DNA of 64,000 nt from Nannobrachium achirus (taxonomy: Eukaryota; Chordata; Actinopteri; Myctophiformes; Myctophidae): contig OY997653.1 in NCBI GenBank assembly GCA_963921795.1, positions 22,580,658 to 22,644,657 on the forward strand, in the 5' to 3' direction. The notes under the pieces were generated by a model. That model was given only the letters and a program-made list of their open reading frames with translations. It ran no database searches and was not told the origin of the DNA. Shown here piece by piece: positions 36,150-47,894 of this stretch. The position numbers were made by a program, and so were the translations under genes. How positions within the stretch are numbered: position 1 is the stretch's first letter; each line of letters begins with the position of its first letter.

Positions 36150-36919
36150 AGACAGTGTTCACTGCCATTACTCTTACCACCGGAAACAGCAGATCTACAA
36201 GCTCACACAGCAGATCTACAAGCTCACACCGCATTGGCGACACACTGTGAGCTGGTAGATCGGCGTGCTTCGGCGCCGTACGGTGCCCGTAAAAAGGTCA
36301 GGCTTGAATGCTCCCCTTCCGAAATAAAAGGTTGTGCGCTGCGCGCGTGTATGGCGGTCTCGCCGTGGGCTCCCTCTGACCGCTGACGTGAAGTTGTCAG
36401 TCTCAGACAGAGTGCCACTGTAAAGAAAAAACACACAGGGAGGAGCTAGCGCTGGGCTCAGGGCAGTTCCACAGCAGCTTGTCCTGGCATGGCCCGCCGG
36501 TCTCTACGCAAACTCCACGTCCATCAGCGGTGAGCCGTGCCAATGCAGTTAATCTGTTTGGCTGTGTGTGTGTGTGTCTCTCTTTCTGTCCCCGTCCCAC
36601 CGCTCTCAGTCACTCCCCCGTTTCACTCTCAAAAGTCTCTCTCCCCCCCGCCCCCGCCTTCACTAATTCAAACCACCCCCACTCTCTCCTTGGATCGTTC
36701 TCTCCTTGGGTGCCTCCCCCCTCTCGCTCTCTCCCCGACATCTGTTGGAGGAGCGGAGGAGAGAACAGTAGTGTTATGGAAAGTTAAGCGAGGCTGGCAC
36801 GTCTTTCCTCACTCCGATACATGACAAGGAACGCCATTATGTACGCTTGCTGCGTTAACTGTGCGCGTGCCCGCCGAAAATAGAGAAAAGTAGACATAGG
36901 AGGACACTCTCAAAGTCAC
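36150..36919. other. Hairpin module doublet and CpG-rich segment; no gene recognised
   Basis: AACAGCAGATCTACAAGCTC occurs twice in tandem (36184-36224), followed by a diverged right arm at 36246-36268. 36270-36560 is CpG-rich, then a C-rich stretch (36640-36730) follows. Short frames lack known domains. Confidence 0.5.
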
Positions 36920-36927
36920 ATACCAAA

Positions 36928-37550
36928 CAGTGATGGAAGAAGTACTCGCAGGTTTTACTTAAGTTAAACATAAAATACTCTGTTGCAAGGGGCAGACTGC
37001 CCCGTTAACAAGATTCAAAATGTATAAAAGATATTTTGAAAATAGCTGATCTACAAGCTCACATCGCAACCACATAGGGATGTGTTGTGAGCTTGTAGAT
37101 TGGCTATTTTCAAATATCCCTGGTACAGTATATATAGGGTTGAAGTGGTTACTGGTTAATGCATGTTTTGTAATATTAATCAAAATCTCCAAAGTAACCA
37201 GTAACAAAGGTTTTCAAATAATTATAGTGGAGTAAGAAGTACAATATTTGCCTCTGAGGAGTAGAAGTATGTACTGAAAATTGGAGGATTGGACATGCTC
37301 AATAAACTATAAATGCCTCAAAGTTGCACTTGAGTACAGTACTTGAGCAGAGGTGCATAGTTACTTTACAGCAGTGTTTCTCAAACTTTCAAATTTCAAG
37401 GTCTCCCCTTAACTCTGACAGTGTACAAATGGAACGGTTCCATTTGTACACTGTCAGAGTTACAGACCTGTAGGGGTCAATTTAAACCCTCCTTAAGGAA
37501 CCCACAGAGTCCCTGGAATCCACTTTGAGAACCACTGCTTTACAGCACTG
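36928..37550. mobile_element. hAT-like element, family C copy with hairpin, interrupted by family D
   Basis: Starts CAGTGATGGAAGAAGTACTC; after removing the insertion at 37372-37537 and one TSD copy it ends TTACTTTACAGCACTG. A full hairpin with 26-bp-class arms lies at 37034-37116, followed by TATATAGGGTTGAAGTGGTT. Flanks CATACCAA and CATACCTA match at 7 of 8 if one terminal base is included. Confidence 0.85.
37372..37537. mobile_element. hAT-like element, family D, perfect TSD, nested
   Basis: CAGTGTTTCTCAAACTTTC to TTTGAGAACCACTG, flanked by CTTTACAG at 37364-37371 and 37538-37545. The centre is itself palindromic (ACAAATGGAAC/GTTCCATTTGT). 166 bp. Confidence 0.93.
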
Positions 37551-37932
37551 CATACCTACAGTACAACCTTTCCCTGTATAATAGGGAATGGTAAAGTGTG
37601 TTCAACAATGCCCTCTTTCTCCAGTCAGCATCTGCTCCATTGTCTCACTGTACTGTACCTTGTGCAGTATCTACTGCAGAACATACTGCAAAACTACCAG
37701 CTGAAAGACCTCCTTCAGAGACACATTGCAGGTATTCCTGCCAGAATTGTACCGTATTTATTTCCCCTAGGATTGTGCTCGTTTTCTTAAAAAAAAAATA
37801 AAGAATAAATCAACATACATCTCAAGGGCATGTTTTGTTTTGCCTCCCCGTTCTCCTCTCCCCCCCAGAGGACTGTCCAGAATCGTGCAGTACATTCAAA
37901 ATAATGAATAGTTAATACTAACACATACAGTA

Positions 37933-38175
37933 TGAGGCGGCAGTGGCTCAGGGGTAGAAAAAACGTCATTAGAACACGGAGGGTCCCCGAAGGGTTCGAT
38001 CCCAGAGTTAGTGTCTGTTGAGTCCTTGAGCAAGACTGAACCCCTAGTTGCTCCCGGTGAGCTGGCTGGTGCCTCGCATGGTTTCCTCCGCCATCAGTGT
38101 ATGAATGTGTGTGTGAATGGGTGAATGTAATGCACAATCTCTGTAAAGCGCCTTGGATAAAGGCGCTATATAAAT
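37933..38175 (+). mobile_element. tRNA-derived SINE with GCGCTATATAA 3' region
   Basis: GGCGGCAGTGGCTCAGGGG (A box), GGTTCGATCCC (B box), CCTTGAGCAAGACTGAACCC, TTGCTCCCGGTG, GTGAATGTGTGTGTGAATGG, and TGTAAAGCGCCTTGG...GGCGCTATATAAATGCACC. This is a widely distributed fish SINE layout, probably V-SINE-like. Full length, 5' head slightly diverged (GTAGAAAAAACG). Confidence 0.88.
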
Positions 38176-39886
38176 GCACCATTTATCAGAAACACTGAAT
38201 GACAAAAGAAAAATAAATAAAGGTAGAGGGAAAAATTATAATAACACACATCTAAATACAAATATAATATATAATATGCATGTGCATACACTACATTGTA
38301 CAGTTACAGTACATAAGCAGGCCAGAAAAGGGCCTCTATATAAACCTGCAGAGATAGACACCTACACTCATAAAGTCTTTGACTTTTACTTTTGCTGTAC
38401 ATTTCCTATATTTAGACATTGATCTCAATAAAAGGTCTCAGCCTAGATATTTGAGTGGCCCCATGACCCGTCCTCTGGCACCACCCTCAGACCAAAATAT
38501 TAACTTTCTACACTATTACAGAAGACTGTTCCCTTTGGCCGATGTCCAGTTGCATCATGTAATGAGCAGCAAGGACGAACTCTATAGGGCTGCTAGCAGG
38601 GCTTGTTTTGCTTGACCAGCCATCGTTCAGGGGTTCACATTCATTCCCATGATATGATTAGGAACTGCCACTGCACACTGCCAACTTCATTTTAAGTTGG
38701 CAGTGGTTGCCTTCTGCCCGGACGCTCAGCCAGTTAGTAGTGTAATAGATTAGACCATATTATGCTCCTTGAGGCCACAAGAACCCAAGTTTGAATCAGA
38801 CTATCTTGTCTCGCATGTCTCTTTTCTATCTGCCCTTGGTTTCCTGTCTCTAGTCTAGTCTATACTCTTCTAAAAATCAAACTGAAATTCAACGATTAAA
38901 ATGGCAGATTCCATCTTCAACCGCTTATCCGGAGAATCGCAGATTAAATATCTAAAGTAATTGCATAAGTGTGTGCTGTACCACTCACTGCAAACTATAA
39001 ATATAGGCTAAATAAGTAATAAGGCCTTGAAATGGGCAGTACAAATAAATAAGCACACTTTTTATAGTCGAAACTTGGAGCTCTTACGCCCCCCACCAGC
39101 TCATGGGAAAACATGTATTGGTCATCAGCAAGCGGTCTTCGGAGCCAGAGAAATCGTGGTTGTGTAAAGTAACCCATTTTATAAATTTTTCATGTTATTG
39201 CATATGAAAACAAGAGTTAGTGTGTGGGAAAAAAACCTGACAGCAGCAGAAGCAACCAGCACGGGGGAGAAGGAAATTAATAAAATTAAATATTTTCTCT
39301 TCTTTTTTTGTTGGGGGAGCGCGATGTAATCGCCAGTTGCCAACTTGCCATAAGCATTAACATCATGATATACATTCTATATCTCACCAAGCTTGTTTGT
39401 TTACTTTGTTTTATGCTGAAGAGCTAGTTGGGGAGGAAAAGCAACACATTTCTCCACCAAACCGCTTACGGTAGTGGTTTGAAATCACACCTCACGCCCC
39501 AAAGACACCCAGGCGGAAATTCTCATGCTTGATTCTCACGACTGCAATACAAGTGAAAACTAAAGAGAGCACATTGACATCTCAGTCAAACATTAGTTTT
39601 GTAAGATCACTTTCCTCTGCCTATAAAATCAAATATATCCCAAAACAGTAGACAAACATTCTGGTCACAGCATGTGATCATCTGTCATTGTCAAAGACGG
39701 TCTACGGTGCCTTGAATCAATGTATAGCATTAGCAATGCATGTACTGGAAAACAAACAAACTTGAATCTAAAACAGCATTTTTAGATGGTCATTAGTGGA
39801 TACATTTATTTTTTAATTCATTACATTTGAACAGGTTTGCCTAATTTACCTCAGTTACTTTAGTTAACCGCTTAAGCCCTATATCA
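38176..39886. other. No gene seen (1.7 kb)
   Basis: AT-rich and mostly unique. A small hairpin CACTGCCAACTT/AAGTTGGCAGTG lies at about 38676-38708. No exon with flanking splice sites and a recognisable peptide was found. Confidence 0.45.
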
Positions 39887-40246
39887 GGGGTCGGAAACTT
39901 AGTTTGACATTTAGTGCCATGTATGTTATTTTCTTGATAGTCAGTGTGCCTTTTCAAATCCCATAAATAAAAACAACTTTTTTCCTTTTGAAATATTCAT
40001 ATCAGGACATTGTAACGATCATTAGACTTATTATAATAACCTCATCTATCTCCCACTATCCCTAACCAGAGTTCAGAGTTTGAATTCATCTATAGAAATA
40101 CGTGCAGGATCCAATTTGCATACTGATGTGAAAGACTTAATTCACTTTGTTTATGAGACCGAAAACACTTATGCCAGCCAGTGTGCCAGTGATTACCCTC
40201 CCCTGTGCCAATGTTGGCATACGTGCCTAAGGTTGCCTACCCCTTC
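39887..40246. mobile_element. hAT-like element (GGGGTCGGAAAC)
   Basis: Begins CAGGGGTCGGAAACTTAG and ends TAAGGTTGCCTACCCCTT. Flanks CCCTATAT and CCCTATGC agree at 6 of 8. AAAACACTTATGCCAGCCAGTGTGCC inside resembles Charlie-type interiors, but no intact transposase is present. Confidence 0.68.
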
Positions 40247-40543
40247 CCTATGCACTTCATTGTATAACGAATAGCAAAAATCACCAGTCTACAAGCTCAC
40301 AACTCACCTCATCACGACATCTCATATTGTCACTATTTTTTTCTAAATGTTGCCTGTAAAGTAACATGTCTAAAATAGGGACACAAGGTCCTAAGTAAAC
40401 TATAATAGTGTTGCAGCTGCGCAGAAATCTTGTATCCGTTCCCCATAACTGAAATGTTTGTTTTTGTTTTTTTGGAAATGAATGCCCTACTGCGTCTGTA
40501 CAAGAGTGTAGGACAAAAGTGGCAAATGTACGGGTACTGCCCC

Positions 40544-40745
40544 ATAGGTCGAACTCCCGTTGGGTCGAACAGCGTCGGCAGGTCAGATAATCACCCACGA
40601 GTGTCGGCAGGTTAGATAATCACCCGCGTCACAGTTACTGAGGTAGGTTTAGGGTTAGGGTTAGAGTTAGGCATAGTTTTACTGAGGTCAGGATTAGGGT
40701 TTGGGTTAGAGTTTGGTGGTCGATCGAAAGGGTGTTCGACCTAAT
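40544..40745. mobile_element. Foldback with TAGGTCGAAC ends and telomere-like core
   Basis: TAGGTCGAAC at about 40546 pairs with GTTCGACCTA at about 40732. GTCGGCAGGT(C/T)AGATAATCACCC occurs twice (40575, 40605), and TTTAGGGTTAGGGTTAGAG lies at 40648-40667. A TSD was not resolved. A half hairpin module lies upstream at about 40283-40312. Confidence 0.7.
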
Positions 40746-41195
40746 GACATGTTACCAAATGTACAAGCTTAGAAGATCTGGTCATGTTTCATTATTTCTG
40801 GAACTGTTTTGAAGGACGAAAGCTGTCAATTGTGTCTGTGTGTGGGTTCTAAAATGTCTTATTTAACCATTTTTATTTATTTAGTCATTAACAAGAGCTT
40901 ATGACTAAATACCAACTACACTGACTAAAAAGTGACCGAAAAGTAACTGTTTTGGACATACCTACAATGTTTCGGTCAGACGGCGACAATATAAAATGTA
41001 TTTAATTTGTCCTGACAATAACAACGTCACTGGCTGGTCAGAGAAGCGGAGGGCAGGCCACACAGGGGTCTGCAGGGCCAGACCACTCCCTGACCCGCCT
41101 GAAGGAGTAAATCCTCCGCTCCGCCCTACGTCTGTCTGTCCCCACCTCCTCCTCCCTCACGTCACATCCATAATATGAATGACCCAATCCATTAA

Positions 41196-41685
41196 GCCAT
41201 CAAGACCGGGAACGCTTATTACTTAAACCATTATTTTATGCTTTAACTGTTCAAAAATAGCAGACATGCAAGCTCACAGCAGCCTTGTAGATCTGCTATT
41301 TTGGAAAATCTAGCAAATTTGTGCAAGTCTTTGAATATTTTGACCCGATTCGATAAGGGTCTTCTAAATCCTTCTAAGGTTTTTTTTTTTTTTAAAAACA
41401 CATTTTTCTGTGTCAGCGGTACTCAAACTTTTTCATGTCAAGGACCCCAAAAAAATTATATGTATTTGGCCACGGACCCCCATCTCAAAATATTTAGTTC
41501 CAGGGACCCCCAGAAGCAAATGTTTGCTTTAAAAATACATATATTCAAAAGATTTGCACACATACATTTTCACGACTTTTCAAAAATAGCAGATCTACAA
41601 GCTCGCAGCGCGGCACCGAGCTTGTATATCTGCTATTTTTCAGTAGCTAAAGCTATGCAATAATAATTCCATCCGTCTTAATGGG
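41196..41685. mobile_element. TTAA-flanked element, family B copy 4, two modules
   Basis: TTAA at 41192-41195 and 41686-41689, with ends GCCATCAAGACCGGGAACGC and CGTCTTAATGGG. Hairpins lie at about 41252-41308 and 41580-41643. Shares CATGTCAAGGACCCC and TTGGCCACGGACCCCCATCT. Confidence 0.8.
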
Positions 41686-41699
41686 TTAAAATGGAGCGT

Positions 41700-41945
41700 G
41701 TACCGGAGCCAAGCCCTGTCAGGCCTCCGGACCCGCCGCTGAATTACCACCGCTTCATTACGAGTAAACAAATCACTGACTCTGACTCAACCCACAATCC
41801 GACTGGCGACTGCCCTGTTCCGGGGTGGAGGTGAGGTGAAATATTATCGGCCCGGGAAGGGCTAATTTACATGTGGGGGCTTTCACCGTGATGTAAAGCA
41901 CCCGGGGTTGCCTCCCTAAATTATGAGTCGGCGCGGTCCGATTAA
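41700..41945. other. Candidate conserved non-coding segment
   Basis: Balanced, apparently single-copy sequence with AT-rich transcription-factor-like motifs (GCTAATTTACATG, GTGATGTAAAG, CTAAATTATGAG) between repeats. No open exon. Conservation cannot be judged from one sequence. Confidence 0.3.
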
Positions 41946-42257
41946 CCCAGTAAGGCCTGAGACCGATAAAAAAAAAAGCCTGACCTAGGTTTTCTGAAAA
42001 ATAAATAGTTAGTTAATTACAAGAAATTAATGAAAAAGATACGTTGTTTTCTCACATTTGTTTGTTTATTTGCTACATTTTCAGTATATAATAATAAAAC
42101 AAACCCTGATGAAGACTAGCAACAGTCGAAACGTTGTTTAAATAAATTATTTGCATTGTGGCTGAAGAGTGTGCGGCCTCTTCCTTCTCATTCAGTATTG
42201 ATAATAAAAAATAAGTTACAAAAAATGTATATATATTTCTATAGGCCTACTGTACAT

Positions 42258-42487
42258 CACTGGTTCCCAAGCACTGGGTCGGGACCCATTTGTTGGTCGC
42301 GGACACATTTTTAATTATGGGTCCCTTAATATTTTGTTTCCTTTTTTTTAAACATGTTCCTAAAAAGCTAAGATTCTCATTAGTAGTTACATTAATAAAT
42401 ATATGATATGCAAGCTCACAACGCGGTGTGTGAGCTTGTAGATCTGCTGTTTTCAGCTCTTAACTCTTTTGGGTTTTGGAACCACTG
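42258..42487. mobile_element. hAT-like element, family F, perfect TSD
   Basis: CACTGGTTCCCAAGCACTGG to TTTTGGAACCACTG, flanked by CTGTACAT at 42250-42257 and 42488-42495. A full hairpin lies at about 42408-42458. Confidence 0.9.
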
Positions 42488-42977
42488 CTGTACATAGCAG
42501 TCTTGAAAGGTAAAAAACCTCCAAAAAGATTCCCGTGCTAAATAGGTTAACAGGTGTGGTTTGTGTTAGTGGGCGGGCAACACAACCGCTTTGAGGCATG
42601 GCACAATCTTACTTAGCATAGTGGAGAGGGCTATAGATTATTCTGCCGTCTATAAAGGGATGTAAGCAACGTTGTGACTGCCTGTGGTGTTTGTTGAGGA
42701 AACTGATGATTAGCCAATGTTGTCAATGGAACAGGAGGCTATTGTAATAAACCAAAAGTGTCTCCGTGTGAAACGTTCTCTCGCCACTAAAGCATGAGTG
42801 TGCAGTATAGAATAGGCTGCTGCTGGGTACTTACGATAACCTCAGAGCGCACACGCGCACACACACGACGCCCACACACTGACACACACACACACACACA
42901 TCAAAACTAGCCAACTGTTGTTGGCAGGTGTGCGGCAGTAACCGATCTTGGTTGAACTTGGTTGTAATGTTGGTTGT

Positions 42978-43750
42978 AGGCCTGTCTGTCACAATTATTA
43001 CATAATTGTCTAATCGCAATTATTTGAAATAATCGCAATTAGTTTGTCATAATCGTAGGAAATAGCAGACCTACAAGCTGAGATTTAGATCTGCTATTTC
43101 CACTGTCAATGTTCTTTTTAAAGTATAAAGTTGTCAAATATAAAATGTTAATATATTTTCCAACATTTGCAAAAATAGTGGAAATAGCAGGTCTATGTGA
43201 GCTTGTAGATTGGCTATTTGATATTATGATATATGATATAGTATTTTATTGTCAGTTCAAACTGAAATTTGTCTTGCGACACAGCAGCCATGTATGCAAA
43301 ACATATATTATACAAACATTTGACACAAGGGAACAAAAAACAGGATTACATACATAAGGATAATACAGACAAGAGCAATTTCCACCACCTAGCCTAGCCC
43401 TGGCCAAACTCCTGATTAAGCCTTAAAGTCGACTGATGGACAAAGGACCTTTTTAGTCCAACCTTATTGTATGCTGGAACACTGTATCTCCTCATGAAAG
43501 CAGCAACCTATATTCTCTATGCAACACTATCCACTATCAATGTTCTTTTTAAAGTATAAAGTTGCCAAATATGTCAGTAATTTCTTTGTATATTTAGGTT
43601 ATGTGTCATATTATCTACCTTGTGCAACTTCAAAGCCTACAAGCCAAAGAGAAATGTAATGGTCAACAACAAAAGCACAATTAAATTCGCAATTATCTGA
43701 GTGACAATTATTAATGGTCATGTGAAATGTCATAATCGTGACAGCCCTGT
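42978..43750. mobile_element. hAT-like element of CACAATTATT type, with internal duplication
   Basis: Left GGCCTGTCTGTCACAATTAT and right AATCGTGACAGCCCTG are inverted. Hairpin modules lie at 43049-43098 and 43178-43222. The sequence CAATGTTCTTTTTAAAGTAT occurs at about 43107 and again at 43538, so the interior is partly duplicated. TSD not resolved. Confidence 0.68.
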
Positions 43751-43777
43751 GTGTATGTGAGTGCAGTTGCGCGCAGC

Positions 43778-43942
<165 letters not shown>

Positions 43943-44008
43943 CGCGCTGCCAGGTCTGTCCCAGCAGAGCCCACAGACATGGAGCTGCTGACCTCCAGTG
44001 GTTTGGCT

Positions 44009-44404
44009 GGATCACTGGTGGGTCCGTTCCATTTCCAACATGTGCACACTGCACTGCACACACCAACACAACATGGATCACTGGTGGGTCCGTTCCATTT
44101 CCAACATGTGCACACTGCACTGCACACACCAACACAACATGGATCACTGGTGGGTCCGTTCCATTTCCAACATGTGCACACTGCACTGCACACACAAAGA
44201 CAACATGGATCACTGGTGGGTCCGTTCCATTTCCAACATGTGCACACTGCACTGCACACACAAAGACAACATGGATCACTGGTGGGTCCGTTCCATTTCC
44301 AACATGTGCACACTGCACTGCACACACAAAGACAACATGGATCACTGGTGGGTCCGTTCCATTTCCAACATGTGCACACTGTACTGCACACACCAAGACA
44401 ACAT
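44009..44404. repeat. 66-bp minisatellite, six units
   Basis: Units start GGATCACTGGTGGGTCCG at 44009, 44075, 44141, 44207, 44273 and 44339. Units 1-2 carry CACACCAACAC, units 3-5 CACACAAAGAC and unit 6 CACACCAAGAC plus a TACTGCAC change, so variants are ordered. As 66 is divisible by 3, several frames on both strands remain open for over 200 codons with the AC tract. These are repeat artefacts. Confidence 0.97.
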
Positions 44405-45957
44405 GGACACATTCCAGGAGGCTGCTAAACTCTGCAGTGCTATGAACCAGGGTTTTTCCAAAAAAAGTAAAACTGAAGTAAAAAAAAAAAAAAAAGAAGT
44501 GAACTGAAACACATTTTAGAAACGAGGTGTTTCACACAACCAACTAAAACTTTATCGCGTGTTTTCAAAACGAAATAAATCCTTACCGAAATCGTCTTTT
44601 GTCCAATTCAGTGATCAAATATTTTGCTGTGAAAATAGCGAAAATCGACAAGCTCACAACGTGAGTGGTTAATCAGACAAGCAATTTAGATTATAAAGAT
44701 CTATTTGTCGTGTCGATTCGTTGATATATAATGTATAAAAAAATGTCATTTTTTGTAATTAAAAAAACAAACAATTTAAACTACATAAGCAAGATTACGT
44801 CGAATATTGGTCCTAAATATTGGTTTTGATCTCTTTTCGGTTAATTGCTTGTTTGTTTGTTTATTCTTCATATAAATATAATAGCTAAAATGGTGAAAGT
44901 GGCTAGAGAATTATGAACCGTCAAAACAACACCAAAGTATGCTTCCATATTTAAGACTGAATGATACCCCCAGTCAACAACAACAAAAAAACACCACTTT
45001 ACTTGCCTCTAATTAGCTTTTAAGTTTAACCTTAACGGAACAATTTAACAACAGAGATTGAGGACTTTGCTTGCTTACTACTTCCACACCAAATATGGAT
45101 AACATCTAGGCTCAGAACACTTTATTAAAAGTACAGAGTCATTGCCTCTCTGACTCCATACCTCTCCAGTCTGTAATGCAGTCACCTTCATTAATAGTGA
45201 GGGGAAGAAATCAATACAAATTGAAATAGTACTGCCTGACGTTTTTGTACCTAGTGCCTCTACAGTGCATACATGCATGCCCATTCCTTACACATGGGCA
45301 CACTCACTTTATCCAGCTAAATTAATGCAGAATTAAACAAATGCATTTTGGGTTGCAATACCTGCCCACGCCAACATTTCGTTGTTGTCGGGCGAAAACC
45401 TTGTATGTCCAAAACCGTTCGTTTTGTATTTATCATTTAAAAAAAAATGATAAATAAATAGACGATCTACAAGCAGATCGACCGTCAACCGATCTACCAT
45501 TGTAGATCTGCTACTGCTATTTTCACAAGTTTTGTGCGTCTTGTTATGTTATAGAGCAAAACTAGAGAAAACAGCATTACAACCACAAATACGATTATTT
45601 ATTTATTTTAAAGTAAAGTAAAGTGAGTGAGTATCTCTCACAAGTGATGTCGTGGGCAGAAACATTTAAGCAACAGTCATTTAGTAACCCTGACTGTAGT
45701 AAGAGCTACGTAGGCTGTTTAATCCTTTATCATGTCTGTTCATAAAGGTTAGGATATATTATAGCACCGCTCAAGCACTTTAATCATTATGCTGAAACCC
45801 TGCATCTTCCATGACTGCATAGGGCTGAATATCTATAAAGCTTTCCATGCTTTAGTTTGCCCTGTCTGTCTGTCTGTCTGGCTGACTGACTGTTGTTTAA
45901 ATGCTGCGGGGAGACGGAGTTGCTCTTTGCTGGCTCTCTCTTCCTTGTGCTGTCAAA
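44405..45957. other. No gene seen; scattered hairpin modules
   Basis: A half module GAAAATCGACAAGCTCACAA lies at about 44638. A compound hairpin with GACGATCTACAAGCAGATCG and TGTAGATCTGCTACTGC lies at 45456-45526. (TGTC)n lies at 45864-45880. Otherwise AT-rich unique sequence. Confidence 0.5.
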
Positions 45958-46383
45958 CAGTGTTGCCAACCTAGGGGATTTGTCGCTAGATTTAGCTACT
46001 TTCCAGACCCCCCTAGAGACTTCATTAGTGAAAAGCTTCTAGAGACAAATCTAGCTACTTTTTCTGCTGATTTGGGGGCACATATTGTTTACAGGAGCCA
46101 GAGATAAACCCCCAAATTGTCTTCCTTTTCCATCTCTCTGCCTCCATTTGCTGCTTTCCTGCTCCTCAGTGACACACAAACGAGCCTCAGCAGAGCTCAC
46201 TGCCTCACTCACTAGTGTTAAAGTGAGTTAACTTACTGTCGCCGTGCAAAAAAGAAAACAGAAAAAAAAAAAGAATATATTACCCCAAAAACGTGCACGC
46301 GCACCTGTTCACGTGCACCCCACCCCTAGCGACTTCTAGCTACTTCTGGGAGAGCCACTACTTCCGGGGAGTTGGCAACACTG
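45958..46383. mobile_element. hAT-like element (CAGTGTTGCCAAC), near-perfect TSD
   Basis: CAGTGTTGCCAACCTAGGGG to GGGGAGTTGGCAACACTG, flanked by CTGTCAAA (45950-45957) and CTGTCAAC (46384-46391). Subterminal repeats of CTAGCTACTT are typical of this teleost hAT group. Confidence 0.9.
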
Positions 46384-46696
46384 CTGTCAACGGATGAACT
46401 GGGGTGACGTCTTCATAATTTGTATCATCATTTTGGAACTTAGGAAGTATTGCTAGCATAAGCTATAAATGTTACAAAGTGTTTTGCACAACAGTAACAG
46501 ATTGTCAAAAGGTATCACGAAATCTGCGATGCTGCCATAAAGCAGACCGAAACAATGCTTATAGCGGATCATCTAATTGCACTTTGTCTTGTCCACTCGC
46601 CATCGACAAGGCTGGCAAGCTTCACAACTCGACACTTCATCCGTGCAGAGCGAGACGATTCTGGCGAGCCAAACGGTTCCGATTTATTACTTAAAC

Positions 46697-47098
46697 CAGT
46701 GGTTCCCAAACCTTTTAGCTTGTGACCCAAAAGCGAAATTAGACGTTTGCCCGGGACCCAAACCAGTGAATACAGCAAATCTACAAGCTCACGAGTCGCT
46801 TTGTGCCGTGTTGTGAGCTTGTAGATCGGCTATTTTTGCTGCTTCTTAAACATGTGTTGTCTAATTCATGGGATTTATTAGATTTTTCTTTTATTTATTA
46901 ATGATATTTATTAAAAAATACTTGTAAAATATATATATATATATTTTTTTTTCATAAAAATATTTTTGGAGAACGTATTTTGAAAATGTTTTGAAATAAT
47001 TCAAAACAAAATGTAGGAAACAAAAAAAATTAAGGGACCCATAGAAATGTGTCCACGAGCAACACATGGGTCCCCGGCCCAGTGTTTGGGAACCAGTG
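46697..47098. mobile_element. hAT-like element, family F, complete
   Basis: CAGTGGTTCCCAAACCTTTT to GTGTTTGGGAACCAGTG, flanked by ACTTAAAC (46689-46696) and ACTTAAGC (47099-47106). A full hairpin lies at about 46765-46843 and a (TA)n/poly-T core at 46930-46955. Confidence 0.9.
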
Positions 47099-47106
47099 AC
47101 TTAAGC

Positions 47107-47894
47107 CGCCGTTCCACCCCTAGTGCCACTGCCTGCCCACACCAGTTCCAAGGACTCCCTCCATCACAACCGCACGACAAGTTCACTGTGACCTAAACCT
47201 CCGCAAACAAACACACACCAATCTCATCACGCCTGCACTAATCCAGCAGGCAGACAGAAACACTCAGCCTCTGATCCACCTTCCTCAGTTGTCTGTTAGC
47301 GAATAAGCATTGGTAATAATGAGTCACGCACGCTGCTGCTGGGAGTCTCACTGACTGTAATTGCACTGCCAAATCCAAGAAGGGGTTTTGGGGGTGGAAA
47401 TAAATGGGTCCCCTCTGTCACTTCAAAGAGCAGCATTAGCTCCTGCAAAATGACTGATTTGAACAAATCATGGTATCTATTAGAAGGACAACAATAAGCA
47501 AATCAAATCTGAAGTTAAGTCTTCGCAATTTCTCTGCCCATCTGGCATCGAGGAGATACAAAGCAGTGCACATAGTTATAGTTACATAAATACATAATCA
47601 TAAACCCTACAGTACTCAGTTCACCGTGGTCCCCCAGTGCTCTATATGAAGCCCCATTTTCACTCTACACCAAATCTAAAAAATAAAATAAAAAACTTAA
47701 TCAACAGGCTCACAATGTTGAAATTCCACCGAATGTTTGCCACAGAATAGAATAGGGAAGCTTCATCTGTTCTGTGGATCGTATTCAAAACGACTGCCCC
47801 ACTACTGTACGTGTATTATTTTGTAGTTACAAAAAAATACATCTAATCTGGTCAAGTGACATAACCAATGCTGCTGGTCTGCTTTCATTTTCAA
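47107..47894. other. No gene seen; candidate single-copy segment
   Basis: 47280-47470 is balanced, repeat-free sequence (for example TAATGAGTCACGCACGCTG, which contains an AP-1-like TGAGTCA). It could be conserved non-coding DNA. No exon recognised. Confidence 0.4.
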
